Assembly (NCBI RefSeq): GCF_026626705.1
Contig: NZ_JAPNKC010000001.1
Coordinates: 11,967,001-12,031,000 of the forward strand
Origin: Pyxidicoccus sp. MSG2
Lineage (GTDB): Bacteria; Myxococcota; Myxococcia; Myxococcales; Myxococcaceae
Reading direction: 5' to 3'
DNA length: 64,000 nucleotides
Shown here: in pieces, positions 25,320 to 33,552 of the stretch
How positions within the stretch are numbered: position 1 is the first letter of the stretch
Layout: each line of letters starts with the position of its first letter
Translations under genes and position numbers: made by a program
The notes under the pieces: generated by a model
The model's input: only the letters and a program-made list of their open reading frames with translations
The model's database searches: none
What the model was told of the DNA's origin: nothing

Positions 25320-26849
25320 GTGAAGAAGCTCGTCACGCCCTTCCGTGTTGGCCTCCTGGTCATCGCCGCGGGTGCCTTTCTCGTCACCTTCGTCCTGTTC
25401 GCCCGCAAGGGAGGCCTGAGCGACAGAGAGTCCATCGTCGTCTGGGCCTACTTCCGCGACGCCTCGGGCCTCGCTGTGCGCGGCCGGGTGCAGATCGCCG
25501 GCATCCCCGTTGGAGAGATCGACGCGATCACGCTGGAGGGCACGCGCGCCAAGGTGTTCCTGCGGATCCGCAAGGACGTGGACCTGCGCGAGGACGCCGT
25601 CGTCACCAAGCGCTCGGAGTCGTTGCTCGGTGACTACCTCCTGGACCTCAACCCCGGCACGGAGAACGCGCCGGTCATGGAGGACAACGGGCAGATCCGC
25701 CGCGTCATCGACACCGCCGGCATGGAGGCCGTGTTCGAGTCGCTGTCGCAGATCACCGCCGACATCCAGCAGGTGACGGGCTCGCTGCGCGAGGTGCTGG
25801 GCGGGGAGAAGGGCCAGGGCTCGCTTCAGCGGATCGTGGAGAACCTGGTGCGCCTGTCGGACTCGGTGGACGCCACGGTGCGCCGCAACGCGGACCGGCT
25901 GGACATCATCGTCGGCAACGTGGAGGGCATCTCCGAGGACGTGCGCAGCATCACCCAGAGCAACTCCGCGGACGTGACACGCATCGTCGACAACATCGAG
26001 ATGATCACCCGCGACGTGCGCGAGGTGCTCGCGAGCGTGAAGAACATCGTCGGCACCGGCGAGGGCGACGTGAAGGAGACCGTCGCCAGCCTGAAGGAGA
26101 CGCTCAACAAGCTGGACGGCACGCTGGGCAACCTCGAGGAGATCACCCGCAAGGTGAAGGACGGGGAGGGCGCCGCGGGCGTGCTGCTGGCCGACGAGAG
26201 CGTGGGCCGCGAGGTGCGCGAGACGGTGCAGGACGTGGCCCGCTTCGCCGCCAAGCTCACCGACCTCCAGACGGAGGTGGGCATCCAGTCCACCTACCTG
26301 GCCGCCCAGGGCCGCTCGAAGAACCTGCTGTCGCTGCGGCTCATCCCCAAGCCGGACAAGTACTACCTGCTGGAGCTGGTGGACGACCCGCGCGGCACCG
26401 TGTCCACGCAGGTGGTGCAGACCAACCCGCCCTCCGAAGGCGATCCCGTCATCCAGACGCAGAAGGTGACGAAGGAGAGCCTGAAGATCAGCGCCCAGTT
26501 CGCCAAGCGCTGGTACTTCACCACCCTGCGCGTGGGCCTCATCGAGTCCACCGGCGGCGTGGGCGGCGACCTGCACTTCTTCGAGGACGCGCTGACACTG
26601 AAGCTGGACGCCTTCAACTTCGCGGCGGACGAGCTGCGCTACCCCCGGCTGCGCGCCACCCTGCGGGCCCAGGCCTTCGACCACCTCTTCGTGGTGGCGG
26701 GCATGGACGACATCCTCAACGCCCAGCAGAGAGACCTGACGACGCAGCGGCTGATCGCCGGCCGGGACTTCTTCGTCGGTGGTGGCCTCTTCTTCACCGA
26801 CGACGACCTGAAGGCCATCCTCACCGCCACGGGCGTGCCGACGCCTTGA
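25320..26849 (+). CDS. mlaD: MCE-domain protein, MlaD-like
   Basis: A 509-residue protein with one N-terminal transmembrane helix (about 12-32). An MCE domain follows (about 40-120) containing GLAVRGRVQIAGIPVGEID. The MCE domain forms rings that carry lipids in the Mla pathway. The C-terminal about 390 residues are longer than in E. coli MlaD (183 residues). They include coiled-coil-like helices (about 140-290) and a strand-rich tail that may reach the outer membrane. The GTG start has CGGAG about ten bases upstream. The gene follows mlaF after a 105-base gap holding a sigma-54-like promoter. Confidence 0.85.
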   Translation: MKKLVTPFRVGLLVIAAGAFLVTFVLFARKGGLSDRESIVVWAYFRDASGLAVRGRVQIAGIPVGEIDAITLEGTRAKVFLRIRKDVDLREDAVVTKRSESLLGDYLLDLNPGTENAPVMEDNGQIRRVIDTAGMEAVFESLSQITADIQQVTGSLREVLGGEKGQGSLQRIVENLVRLSDSVDATVRRNADRLDIIVGNVEGISEDVRSITQSNSADVTRIVDNIEMITRDVREVLASVKNIVGTGEGDVKETVASLKETLNKLDGTLGNLEEITRKVKDGEGAAGVLLADESVGREVRETVQDVARFAAKLTDLQTEVGIQSTYLAAQGRSKNLLSLRLIPKPDKYYLLELVDDPRGTVSTQVVQTNPPSEGDPVIQTQKVTKESLKISAQFAKRWYFTTLRVGLIESTGGVGGDLHFFEDALTLKLDAFNFAADELRYPRLRATLRAQAFDHLFVVAGMDDILNAQQRDLTTQRLIAGRDFFVGGGLFFTDDDLKAILTATGVPTP

Positions 26850-26907
26850 GCCTCCGGCGAAGTACGCCGTTGTCGCTCCGGGCCGCCGCCCTCCGTCCGT
26901 TCGACTC

Positions 26908-26936
26908 TTGACGGAAGGCGGGAAAACACGTACCCG
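26908..26936 (+). promoter_or_regulatory. Weak promoter-like pair before the PfkB gene
   Basis: TTGACG and TACCCG are separated by 17 bases, about 60 bases before the PfkB start. The -35 match is good; the -10 is poor. The same -35 with 17-base spacing recurs before the PilZ gene. Confidence 0.25.
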
Positions 26937-26996
26937 GCTACGGCACGGGGTTCCCGGGGAGCGCCGTGCACTACACAGGCCTTCCCAGGAAGCTCC

Positions 26997-27923
26997 ATGT
27001 CTCTGCTCGTTGTCGGCTCCGTCGCTCTGGACTCCGTGGAAACCCCCTTCGGCCAGAAGGAGGACATCCTCGGCGGCTCGGCCACCTACTTCTCCACGTC
27101 GGCCTCGTTCTTCACCCCGGCACGCGTGGTGGCGGTAGTGGGGGAGGACTTCCCCGAGGCGCACCTCAACTTCCTGCGCGGCCGGGGCATCGACCTGGAG
27201 GGGCTCACCCGCGAGTCCGGCCGCACGTTCCGCTGGAAGGGCCGCTACGGCTACGAGCTGAACGAGGCGCAGACGCTGGACACCCAGCTCAACGTCTTCC
27301 AGGCCTTCTCCCCGAAGCTGCCGGAGGCGTACCGGGACACGCCGTACGTCTTTCTCGGCAACATCCACCCGGAGCTGCAGGCGCAGGTGCTGGACCAGGT
27401 GCGCGCCCCGAAGCTGGTGGCCGCGGACACGATGAACTTCTGGATCAACGGCAGCCGCGCGGCGCTGCTCAAGACGCTCAAGCGCGTCAACCTGCTCTTC
27501 GTCAACGACGCCGAGGCCCGGCAGCTGGCGGGGGAGCACAACGTGGTGAAGGCGGCCCGGGCCATCCTCGGCATGGGCCCCCAGCGCGTGGTCATCAAGC
27601 GCGGCGAGTACGGCGCGCTCCTCTTCGACCACGGCCACATCTTCGCCTGCCCGGCCTTCCCGCTGGCCGAGGTGTTCGACCCCACCGGCGCGGGTGACAC
27701 CTTCGCGGGCGGCTTCATGGGCGCGCTCGCCACCTCGTCGGGCAACCTGGACGCGGGGGTGCTCCGCCGCGCCATGGTGATGGGCAGCGTCATGGCCTCC
27801 TTCACCGTGGAGAAGTTCAGCCTGGAGCGGCTGCGCGAAGTCACGCGGCCGGAGATCCACGCCCGCTTCGCCGAGTTCCGGCAGCTCACCCACTTCGACG
27901 ACCTGGGTCCTCTGGAGCGCTGA
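26997..27923 (+). CDS. PfkB-family carbohydrate/nucleoside kinase
   Basis: A 308-residue protein of the ribokinase fold. The C-terminal family motif DPTGAGDTFAGGFMG near 235-248 contains the catalytic Asp (in GAGD) and the anion hole. The N-terminal GGSATYFSTSASFF segment replaces the usual GG-xxN motif of sugar kinases, suggesting a nucleoside or unusual sugar substrate. Such proteins phosphorylate a hydroxymethyl group using ATP. The substrate cannot be read from sequence alone. It stands alone with about 150 bases of non-coding sequence upstream. Confidence 0.85.
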   Translation: MSLLVVGSVALDSVETPFGQKEDILGGSATYFSTSASFFTPARVVAVVGEDFPEAHLNFLRGRGIDLEGLTRESGRTFRWKGRYGYELNEAQTLDTQLNVFQAFSPKLPEAYRDTPYVFLGNIHPELQAQVLDQVRAPKLVAADTMNFWINGSRAALLKTLKRVNLLFVNDAEARQLAGEHNVVKAARAILGMGPQRVVIKRGEYGALLFDHGHIFACPAFPLAEVFDPTGAGDTFAGGFMGALATSSGNLDAGVLRRAMVMGSVMASFTVEKFSLERLREVTRPEIHARFAEFRQLTHFDDLGPLER

Positions 27924-27964
27924 TCCGCGAGCCTCGGGGTAGGGGCTGCTCCCACCCCGCGAAC

Positions 27965-27993
27965 TTGACGGTGGATTCATGCCGTCCTTAGGC
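27965..27993 (+). promoter_or_regulatory. Weak promoter-like pair before the PilZ gene
   Basis: TTGACG and TTAGGC lie 17 bases apart and end about 12 bases before the first possible start codon. The -10 match is poor. Confidence 0.25.
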
Positions 27994-28004
27994 TGTGGTT
28001 CTGG

Positions 28005-28379
28005 GTGCCGGAAGAAGGAAGCGGGTTGAGCGAGAACCGAAAGCACACGCGGATCCCCACCCAGCTGCGGTGCTGGTGCGAGGGCGATAACGTCACGCTC
28101 TACGCGCGCATCACCAACCTGAGCGAGGGAGGCCTCTTCCTCCGGACGAGCACCCCCCTGGCTCGCGGCGCCCGAGCCGTTGTCCGCCTGACGCCTGGGG
28201 GGGATCCGGCGATCCACGCCCAGGCCACGGTGGTATGGCTGCGGGAGGAAGAGGAGCGGGCCTTCCCGCCCGGCATGGGGTTGCGCTTCGAGTCGCTCGA
28301 CGGCGAAACCCTGGGACGGCTCCGGCAGATGATCTCTCAGCAGAAGCAGAACCAGGTGAAGGTCGGCTGGGCCGGCTGA
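28005..28379 (+). CDS. PilZ domain protein, predicted c-di-GMP receptor
   Basis: A single-domain protein of up to 124 residues. It has both c-di-GMP-binding motifs: RxxxR as RKHTR near the start and the N-x-S-x-x-G motif as NLSEGG about 30 residues on. It should therefore bind the dinucleotide, unlike PilZ proteins that lost the motif. The end of the domain, FPPGMGLRFESLD, is typical of the myxobacterial group. The GTG at 28005 is the longest start; a TTG at 28026 has AAGGA six bases upstream and would also keep both motifs. It lies 30 bases before the phosphoesterase gene. Confidence 0.85.
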   Translation: MPEEGSGLSENRKHTRIPTQLRCWCEGDNVTLYARITNLSEGGLFLRTSTPLARGARAVVRLTPGGDPAIHAQATVVWLREEEERAFPPGMGLRFESLDGETLGRLRQMISQQKQNQVKVGWAG

Positions 28380-28409
28380 GCCTGACCCGGTCCCCCACCG
28401 AGGCCCCCC

Positions 28410-29141
28410 ATGCGTATCGCGGTCATCTCCGACATCCACTCCAACATCGAGGCGCTCACCGAGGTGCTCCGCGCCGCCGAGCACCAGAAGGTGGACCGCT
28501 TCGTCTCGCTGGGGGACATCGTCGGGTATGGGGCCTCGCCCAACCCGTGCTGTGACCTGGTGCGCTCGGTGGCGGAGGTGACGCTGCTGGGCAACCACGA
28601 CGCGGCGGTGGCGGGGCGGATGGACTACTCGTACTACTACGACGCCGCCCGGCACGCGCTCGACTGGTCCGCCAATGTCCTCACGGACGAGAACATGGCC
28701 TGGCTGCGCAGCCTCCCGTACACGTACCGCATCGGCGACGTGGGCTTCTGCCACGGCTCGCCCATCGACCCGAAGGCGTACGAGTACATCTTCGCGCTGG
28801 AGCAGGCGCGGGAGCTGACGCCCTACGTGGCCGAATTGCCCGAGGTGACGTTCATCGGCCACAGCCACCTGTGCCGCGCCTTCGCCATTGGCAATGGCGA
28901 GGTGAACGACGTGGTGGCCCAGAAGTTCGGCATCCGGAAGGGCTACAAGTACATCATCTCCGTGGGCAGCGTGGGCCAGCCGCGCGACTACGACAACCGG
29001 GCCTGCTTCGTCATCTGCGACACCGACGCGCGCACGGTGGAGTACGTCCGCGTGGAGTACGACATCGAGACGTCCGCCCAGAAGATCTTCGACGCGGACC
29101 TGGCGCTCAACTTCGGCAAGCGCCTGTTCCTCGGGGTGTGA
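28410..29141 (+). CDS. Metallophosphoesterase of the YfcE/calcineurin-like fold
   Basis: A 243-residue protein with all the metal-binding blocks of the family in order: DIHSN near residue 8, GDIVGYG near 37, GNHD near 69, and GHSH near 150. These bind two metal ions and hydrolyse phosphoesters. The length and blocks resemble YfcE-like phosphodiesterases and the predicted serine/threonine phosphatases of bacteria. The substrate is not identifiable. It is close behind the PilZ gene, so the pair may be co-expressed. Confidence 0.9.
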   Translation: MRIAVISDIHSNIEALTEVLRAAEHQKVDRFVSLGDIVGYGASPNPCCDLVRSVAEVTLLGNHDAAVAGRMDYSYYYDAARHALDWSANVLTDENMAWLRSLPYTYRIGDVGFCHGSPIDPKAYEYIFALEQARELTPYVAELPEVTFIGHSHLCRAFAIGNGEVNDVVAQKFGIRKGYKYIISVGSVGQPRDYDNRACFVICDTDARTVEYVRVEYDIETSAQKIFDADLALNFGKRLFLGV

Positions 29142-29196
29142 CGCGGCGGTACACAAAAGTCGGCACAGGCGCGGGGAAATGACATAAACCCGTGTT

Positions 29197-29913
29197 GTGC
29201 GTACCCCCGTCCTTCGAGTGTCCCTCCGGCCCCTCGCGGGCATCGCTTCCGTCGTCCTGCTCGTGCTGGCGCCCCTGGCGTGCAAGCGCGACTCGGGCCC
29301 CTCCGCCGACTACGAGGAGGCTGCCCGCCGCTTCCGCACGCTGTACGCGCAGAAGCTGGATGCCGCCTACCTGGACCCGCAGATTGGCGAGATTGAAGCG
29401 CAGCTGCAGCGCGTCCCGGCGGACAGCCTGGACGCCCAGGGCGCTCGCGAGTTGCTCCAGCGCATCCAGGACGGCCGCACCCGCATGCAGGCGGAGGCGA
29501 GCGCCACGGACAAGGCCATCGCCACCGCGCGCGAGGTGCCCGCTGGCACGTCCATGCCCACGCTCACCCCTCCGGAGCCCCCGGGCAAGGCCGAGCCCCC
29601 GGATGCCGGGCCTCCGGACGCCGGGCTGAGTGGTCCCCAGGCGGGCACCCCCGCGTCCGAGCTGGTGTCGGGCTTCCGGGGCTGCTTCCAGCGCGGGTCG
29701 CCGCTCGAGGTGGAGGGGCGGGGAATGCGGGAGACGTGGGCGCTGGCCGACCGCACGTCCTGCCGCCTGGAGTACCCCGGGCATGTGGACTCGCTGCTCC
29801 TCGTCGAACAGGGACGGGTGCTGACGCTGTTACCCAAGAGCGCCGTCCGAACCGTGACAGTCACCGCCGATGGTGGCCCGGTGACGCAGCCCGCGGCGGA
29901 CGCCGGACGTTAA
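29197..29913 (+). CDS. Probable lipoprotein of unknown function
   Basis: Up to 238 residues. A hydrophobic N-terminal stretch ends APLACKRDSG, a possible though imperfect lipobox with Cys near residue 29. The start is uncertain: GTG at 29197, or GTG at 29218 (seven codons later), without a clear ribosome site for either. The mature part begins with a predicted helix (YEEAARRFRTLYAQKL), followed by a Pro/Ala/Gly linker and a small strand-rich end. No family is recognised. Confidence 0.6.
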   Translation: MRTPVLRVSLRPLAGIASVVLLVLAPLACKRDSGPSADYEEAARRFRTLYAQKLDAAYLDPQIGEIEAQLQRVPADSLDAQGARELLQRIQDGRTRMQAEASATDKAIATAREVPAGTSMPTLTPPEPPGKAEPPDAGPPDAGLSGPQAGTPASELVSGFRGCFQRGSPLEVEGRGMRETWALADRTSCRLEYPGHVDSLLLVEQGRVLTLLPKSAVRTVTVTADGGPVTQPAADAGR

Positions 29914-29990
29914 GACTCCAGGCCTTTTCGCAGTACGGGGCCGTCAGGCGCGGCGGGCCCCTTTCGACTCCTTTTGGGAGCGTTGAGCCG

Positions 29991-30833
29991 ATGAACGAAC
30001 AGACCTTCATGAAGTTGATGCAGTTGTTGCCCAAGTCGGCGCTCTCCACCGTGGTGGGCATGGCCACGCGCCTGCCCGCTCCGGCGCCGGTCCACCGCAT
30101 GGCGATGCGCGCCTTCGCCAAGGCGTACAACGTGGACATGGAGGAGGCCGAGCACGAGCTCGAGCGCTACCCCACCTTCGCCGAGTTCTTCACCCGCGGC
30201 CTGAAGCCGGGCCTGCGCCCCATCGACCCGGGCGAGAAGGTGGTGGTGTCCCCGGTGGACGGCCGCGTGTCCCAGGTGGGTTACTCGGACCAGGGCCGGT
30301 GCCTGCAGGCCAAGGGCATCGAGTACACGGTGGACGAGCTGCTGGGTGACGCGAAGGCCGCGAAGCCCTTCCACGGCGGCGCCTGGACGACCATCTACCT
30401 GTCCCCGCGCGACTACCACCGCATCCACGCGCCGCTGGGCGGCACGATTACGGGCTACGCGTACATCCCCGGCGAGTTCTGGCCCGTGAATCCCGCGTCG
30501 GTGAAGAACAAGCAGTCCCTGTTCTGCGTCAACGAGCGGCTCGTCACGTACCTGGACACGGTGGCGGGGAAGTGTGCCGTGGTGAAGGTGGGCGCCACCT
30601 GCGTGTCGCGCATCAAGGCGTCGTACGACGAGGTGCTCACGCACTCGGGCCAGCCCGGCAAGGTGCACACGTACGAGTCGGGCTTCAAGGTGGAGAAGGG
30701 CGGCGAATTGGGCCGCTTCGAAATGGGCTCCACCGTCATCCTCCTGTTCGAGCCCAAGCGCGTCATCTGGGACGACAGCCTCAAGGAGGAAGCGGTGGTG
30801 CGGCTGGGCAAGCGCATTGGAGTGATCACGTGA
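29991..30833 (+). CDS. psd: Phosphatidylserine decarboxylase proenzyme
   Basis: A 280-residue proenzyme that makes phosphatidylethanolamine by decarboxylating phosphatidylserine. The self-cleavage motif is MGST in the segment FEMGSTVILLF, so the pyruvoyl group would form from S247, giving a long beta chain and a 34-residue alpha chain. Other family residues are in VSPVDGRV and LSPRDYHRIHAP, which carry the catalytic Asp and His. The ATG at 29991 follows GGGAG. The last codons overlap the hisS start by four bases. Confidence 0.95.
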   Translation: MNEQTFMKLMQLLPKSALSTVVGMATRLPAPAPVHRMAMRAFAKAYNVDMEEAEHELERYPTFAEFFTRGLKPGLRPIDPGEKVVVSPVDGRVSQVGYSDQGRCLQAKGIEYTVDELLGDAKAAKPFHGGAWTTIYLSPRDYHRIHAPLGGTITGYAYIPGEFWPVNPASVKNKQSLFCVNERLVTYLDTVAGKCAVVKVGATCVSRIKASYDEVLTHSGQPGKVHTYESGFKVEKGGELGRFEMGSTVILLFEPKRVIWDDSLKEEAVVRLGKRIGVIT

Positions 30834-32122
30834 GCCAGAAGATCTCCGGCGTGAAGGGCATGAACGATCTCCTCCCCGGGGAGATCGAGATCTGGCAGCA
30901 CGTGGAGGGCACGGCGCGCGAGCTGTTCGGCCGGTTCGGCTACGGGGAGATCCGCACGCCCATGGTGGAGGACACCGCGCTCTTCGTGCGCAGCGTGGGC
31001 GAAGAGACGGACATCGTCGGCAAGGAGATGTACACGTTCCTCGACAAGGGCGAGCGCAGCCTGTCGCTCCGTCCCGAGGGCACCGCGCCCGCGGCGCGCG
31101 CATACATCGAGCACGCCATCAGCAACCAGGAGCCCGTCACCCGCTGGTTCTACATGGGGCCCATGTTCCGCTACGAGCGGATGAAGACGGGCCGCTACCG
31201 CCAGTTCTATCAAATCGGCGCGGAGGCCTACGGCGCGAAGGAGGCCGCCCAGGACGCAGAGATGATGGACATGGTGGTCCAGTTCCTGAACGCGCTGGAC
31301 CTGAAGGACGTGTCCCTCAACCTCAACTCCCTGGGGGACGAGGCGTGCCGGCCCGCGTACCACTCGAAGCTGGTGGAGTACCTGAAGGCGCACCGCGAGG
31401 AGTTGTGCGGTGACTGCCAGCGGCGCATGGAGACCAACCCGCTGCGGGTGCTCGACTGCAAGAACGAGAAGTGCCAGGCCGTCGCCGCGGCGGGGCCCAA
31501 CGTGCTCGAGTTCCTGTGCGAGCCGTGCCGCGCGCACTTCGATGATTTGCAGCGCAAGCTGACGGCGCTGGGCATCAAGTACGTCGTCAATCCGCGCATG
31601 GTGCGCGGCCTGGACTACTACACGCGCACCGTCTTCGAGTTCATCGCCTCGCACCCCGCGCTGGGCACCGCCAGCACCGTGGGCGGCGGCGGCCGGTACG
31701 ACAAGATGATGAAGGGCCTGGGCGGGCCGGACGTGCCCGCCGTGGGCTTCGCCATGGGCCTGGACCGGCTGGTGCTGCTGCTCAAGGAGAGCGGCCGCAA
31801 GTACACCGCCGCGCCGGACCTGTTCGTGGCCGTGGCGGACGAGGGCTCGCAGGACGTGGCCTTCACGCTGGCCAGCCGCCTGCGCCGCGAGGGGCTGCGC
31901 GTGGACTTCGACACGCGCGGAGGCAGCCTCAAGAGCCAGATGAAGCGCGCGGACAAGAGCGGCGCGCGCTTCACCCTCGTGCTGGGCGAGGCCGAACGCA
32001 CCAGCGGCCAGGCGAAGCTGAAGCCCATGGCCGGTGGTGACGCCATCCCCGTGTCCCTGGACAGTGTGGCGGAGACCATCCGCCGCGCCCGGCAGGACGC
32101 CCAGCCGGCGGGCTCCGCCTGA
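30830..32122 (+). CDS. hisS: Histidine--tRNA ligase
   Basis: A 430-residue class II aminoacyl-tRNA synthetase. Motif 2 is in MFRYERMKTGRYRQFYQ. The histidine-binding motifs are RGLDYYTRTVFEF near 258 and FAMGLDRL. A C-terminal anticodon-binding domain (about 330-430) follows. A Cys-rich insertion with CGDC, CKNEKC and CEPC at about 197-230 looks like a zinc knuckle. The GTG start overlaps the psd stop in GTGA, so translation is coupled. Confidence 0.97.
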   Translation: MSQKISGVKGMNDLLPGEIEIWQHVEGTARELFGRFGYGEIRTPMVEDTALFVRSVGEETDIVGKEMYTFLDKGERSLSLRPEGTAPAARAYIEHAISNQEPVTRWFYMGPMFRYERMKTGRYRQFYQIGAEAYGAKEAAQDAEMMDMVVQFLNALDLKDVSLNLNSLGDEACRPAYHSKLVEYLKAHREELCGDCQRRMETNPLRVLDCKNEKCQAVAAAGPNVLEFLCEPCRAHFDDLQRKLTALGIKYVVNPRMVRGLDYYTRTVFEFIASHPALGTASTVGGGGRYDKMMKGLGGPDVPAVGFAMGLDRLVLLLKESGRKYTAAPDLFVAVADEGSQDVAFTLASRLRREGLRVDFDTRGGSLKSQMKRADKSGARFTLVLGEAERTSGQAKLKPMAGGDAIPVSLDSVAETIRRARQDAQPAGSA

Positions 32123-32133
32123 GACTCCAGGCA

Positions 32134-32182
32134 CTTCCGATGCCTCCCGCTCCCTGTCGAGCGGGCGGGCGGCATCCGGAAG
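32134..32182 (+). terminator. Hairpin after hisS
   Basis: CTTCCGATGCC (32134-32144) pairs with GGCATCCGGAAG (32171-32182) with a one-base bulge. An inner CCCGCT/AGCGGG pair (32146-32151 with 32160-32165) extends the stem. It lies 12 bases after the hisS stop. There is no T-tract, so its activity is uncertain. Confidence 0.4.
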
Positions 32183-32227
32183 GCCCGGGACTCCCGTAAG
32201 AGTCGCGAAGAGCGAGCAGGCGTGTAA

Positions 32228-32246
32228 CCCCTGGGAAAGTCAGGGG
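32228..32246. repeat. Small inverted repeat before the peptide operon
   Basis: CCCCTG (32228-32233) and CAGGGG (32241-32246) are separated by seven bases, about 60 bases before the S26 peptidase start. Possible operator or small hairpin in the leader; weak. Confidence 0.25.
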
Positions 32247-32305
32247 GAGTGGCGCCGGGTGTACTCGCCGTGACAGTGCGGGTGCGGTAGACTGCGCTTC
32301 CGTCC

Positions 32306-32713
32306 ATGCAGCCAGAATCTTCCCATTCCACCGTGCCATCGGCGCTGCGCTGGATCCCCGTGCGAGGGGACAGCATGTGGCCGTCGTTGCGCTCGGGGGA
32401 CCTGGCGGGTGTGGAGCCGCTGGCTCGCGAGCCGCGTCCCGGTGAGGTGGTGCTGGCGCGGTTCGATCATGCGCTGGTGCTTCACCGGGTGAAGCGGTGT
32501 GACGCGGGAGTGCTCGCGCTGCGCGGGGACAACTCGCCGGCGGAGGATCCGCCGCTGCCGCCGTCGCGCGTGCTTGGGCTGGTGCGGCGGGTGCAGCGCA
32601 GCGGCGTGGTGCTGGAGGCGGGTTGGGATTCGGGCCCGTCGCGGCTGGGGCGCTGGCGGGTGGCGGTGAAGTGGCGCCTGGCGGCGCTATTGGGGCGGGG
32701 AGGGCGCTCATGA
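32306..32713 (+). CDS. S24/S26-type (signal-peptidase-like) serine peptidase
   Basis: A 135-residue protein. RGDSMWPSL (nucleophile S23) and LVLHRVKR (H60, R61) match the S26B/SipW-type pattern, where His replaces the general-base Lys. The segment ALRGDNSPAEDPPLP continues the family core. It has no N-terminal transmembrane segment, unlike ordinary signal peptidase I, so the active site may lie in the cytoplasm; an amphipathic C-terminus could still bind membrane. It overlaps the PqqD-like gene by four bases. In peptide-modification clusters such proteases may remove leader peptides; that role here is inference from the operon. Confidence 0.75.
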   Translation: MQPESSHSTVPSALRWIPVRGDSMWPSLRSGDLAGVEPLAREPRPGEVVLARFDHALVLHRVKRCDAGVLALRGDNSPAEDPPLPPSRVLGLVRRVQRSGVVLEAGWDSGPSRLGRWRVAVKWRLAALLGRGGRS

Positions 32714-33006
32714 GCGCGGGCTTCGGTGAGGACCGCGTTCCCCGGCCGCGCGAGGGCGTGTCCGGGCAGCGGTTCGGCTCGGACTACATCGTGCTGGACG
32801 CGGAGGGGCGCACGCTGCGCGGGCTGAACCCGACGGCGATTCGCGTCTGGGAGCTCTGCGACGGAAAGCGCACCGCGCGCGCCGTGGCGGAGCAGGTGGC
32901 CGGAGAATTCAAGGCGGACGCGCGGCAGGTCCTCACGGACACGCTGCGGTTCCTGACGGAACTGGCCCGGTTGGGCCTCATTGACGAGCTTCAGGAGGTA
33001 CGGTGA
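32710..33006 (+). CDS. PqqD-like peptide chaperone (RRE domain)
   Basis: A 98-residue single-domain protein. The fold pattern is DYIVLDAEGRTLRGLNPTA, a helix-rich middle starting RVWELCDGKRT, then TDTLRFLTELARLGLID. This is the winged-helix RRE domain that binds leader peptides in ribosomally made, modified peptide pathways. It starts in the ATGA overlap with the peptidase gene and ends one base into the next start. Its presence is the strongest single sign that the operon processes a gene-encoded peptide. Confidence 0.8.
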   Translation: MSAGFGEDRVPRPREGVSGQRFGSDYIVLDAEGRTLRGLNPTAIRVWELCDGKRTARAVAEQVAGEFKADARQVLTDTLRFLTELARLGLIDELQEVR

Positions 33007-33536
33007 TGCGAGCGCGCACGGCGTTCCTCGCGGCGGCGTTGTGCCTGTCCGCGTGCACGGAGGGGGTGTCCCCCCTCGCCCTGGTGGGTCGGGGAGACAC
33101 GGAGGAGCAACCCCCGGGTTCCCTCCCCGCCACGGACGTCCTGGCGGACGGGCCGGAGAGCGCGCGGCAGCCTCCGCCGCAGGAGATTGAACCCGCGCCC
33201 GCGGTGATTCCGGTGACGGGCAGCGCGGCCGTCGTGGGCCTGGAAGAGGGCTCCCGGGGCCTGTCGTCCGTTCCCCAGGTGGACGTGGACCTGACGGTGA
33301 ATGGCGTGCGCGGACGCGGCACGGTGGAGGTGGAGTTCGTGTCGCCGGCAGGCCACCCCTACGAGCGGCGCTCGTCGGTGGTGGAGGCGCAGCCGGACGT
33401 GGCGCGCACGGTGCGCTTCTCGCTGCCGGTGGCCGGTACCACCGTGGCCACCACGGGCATGAGCGGGACGTGGCAGGTGCGCTTCTTCCTCGACGGCGAG
33501 CCGCTGACCTCGGCCGCCTTCACCCTGGAGCCGTGA
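33006..33536 (+). CDS. Lipoprotein with Ig-like C-terminal domain
   Basis: A 176-residue protein. The ATG at 33006 is seven bases after AGGAGG, an ideal site, and is preferred to the GTG three bases earlier. The signal sequence ends in the lipobox LSAC. A Pro/Glu/Ala-rich spacer (about 20-70) is followed by a beta-sandwich-like segment (GTVEVEFVSPAGHPYERR ... GTWQVRFFLDGEPL). It probably sits in the outer membrane. It lies between the PqqD-like gene and the large secreted gene with almost no spacing, so it belongs to the same operon. Confidence 0.75.
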   Translation: MRARTAFLAAALCLSACTEGVSPLALVGRGDTEEQPPGSLPATDVLADGPESARQPPPQEIEPAPAVIPVTGSAAVVGLEEGSRGLSSVPQVDVDLTVNGVRGRGTVEVEFVSPAGHPYERRSSVVEAQPDVARTVRFSLPVAGTTVATTGMSGTWQVRFFLDGEPLTSAAFTLEP

Positions 33537-33552
33537 CGTGAGGCCCGCCGCC

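Noticed and set aside
25311-29285. Leftward ORF of 1324 codons
   Set aside because: Opposite mlaD, the PfkB, PilZ and phosphoesterase genes, which all have clear motifs; a GC-driven open frame.
32306-32713. Housekeeping signal peptidase I
   Set aside because: No N-terminal membrane anchor, His-type rather than Lys-type active site, and only about 135 residues.
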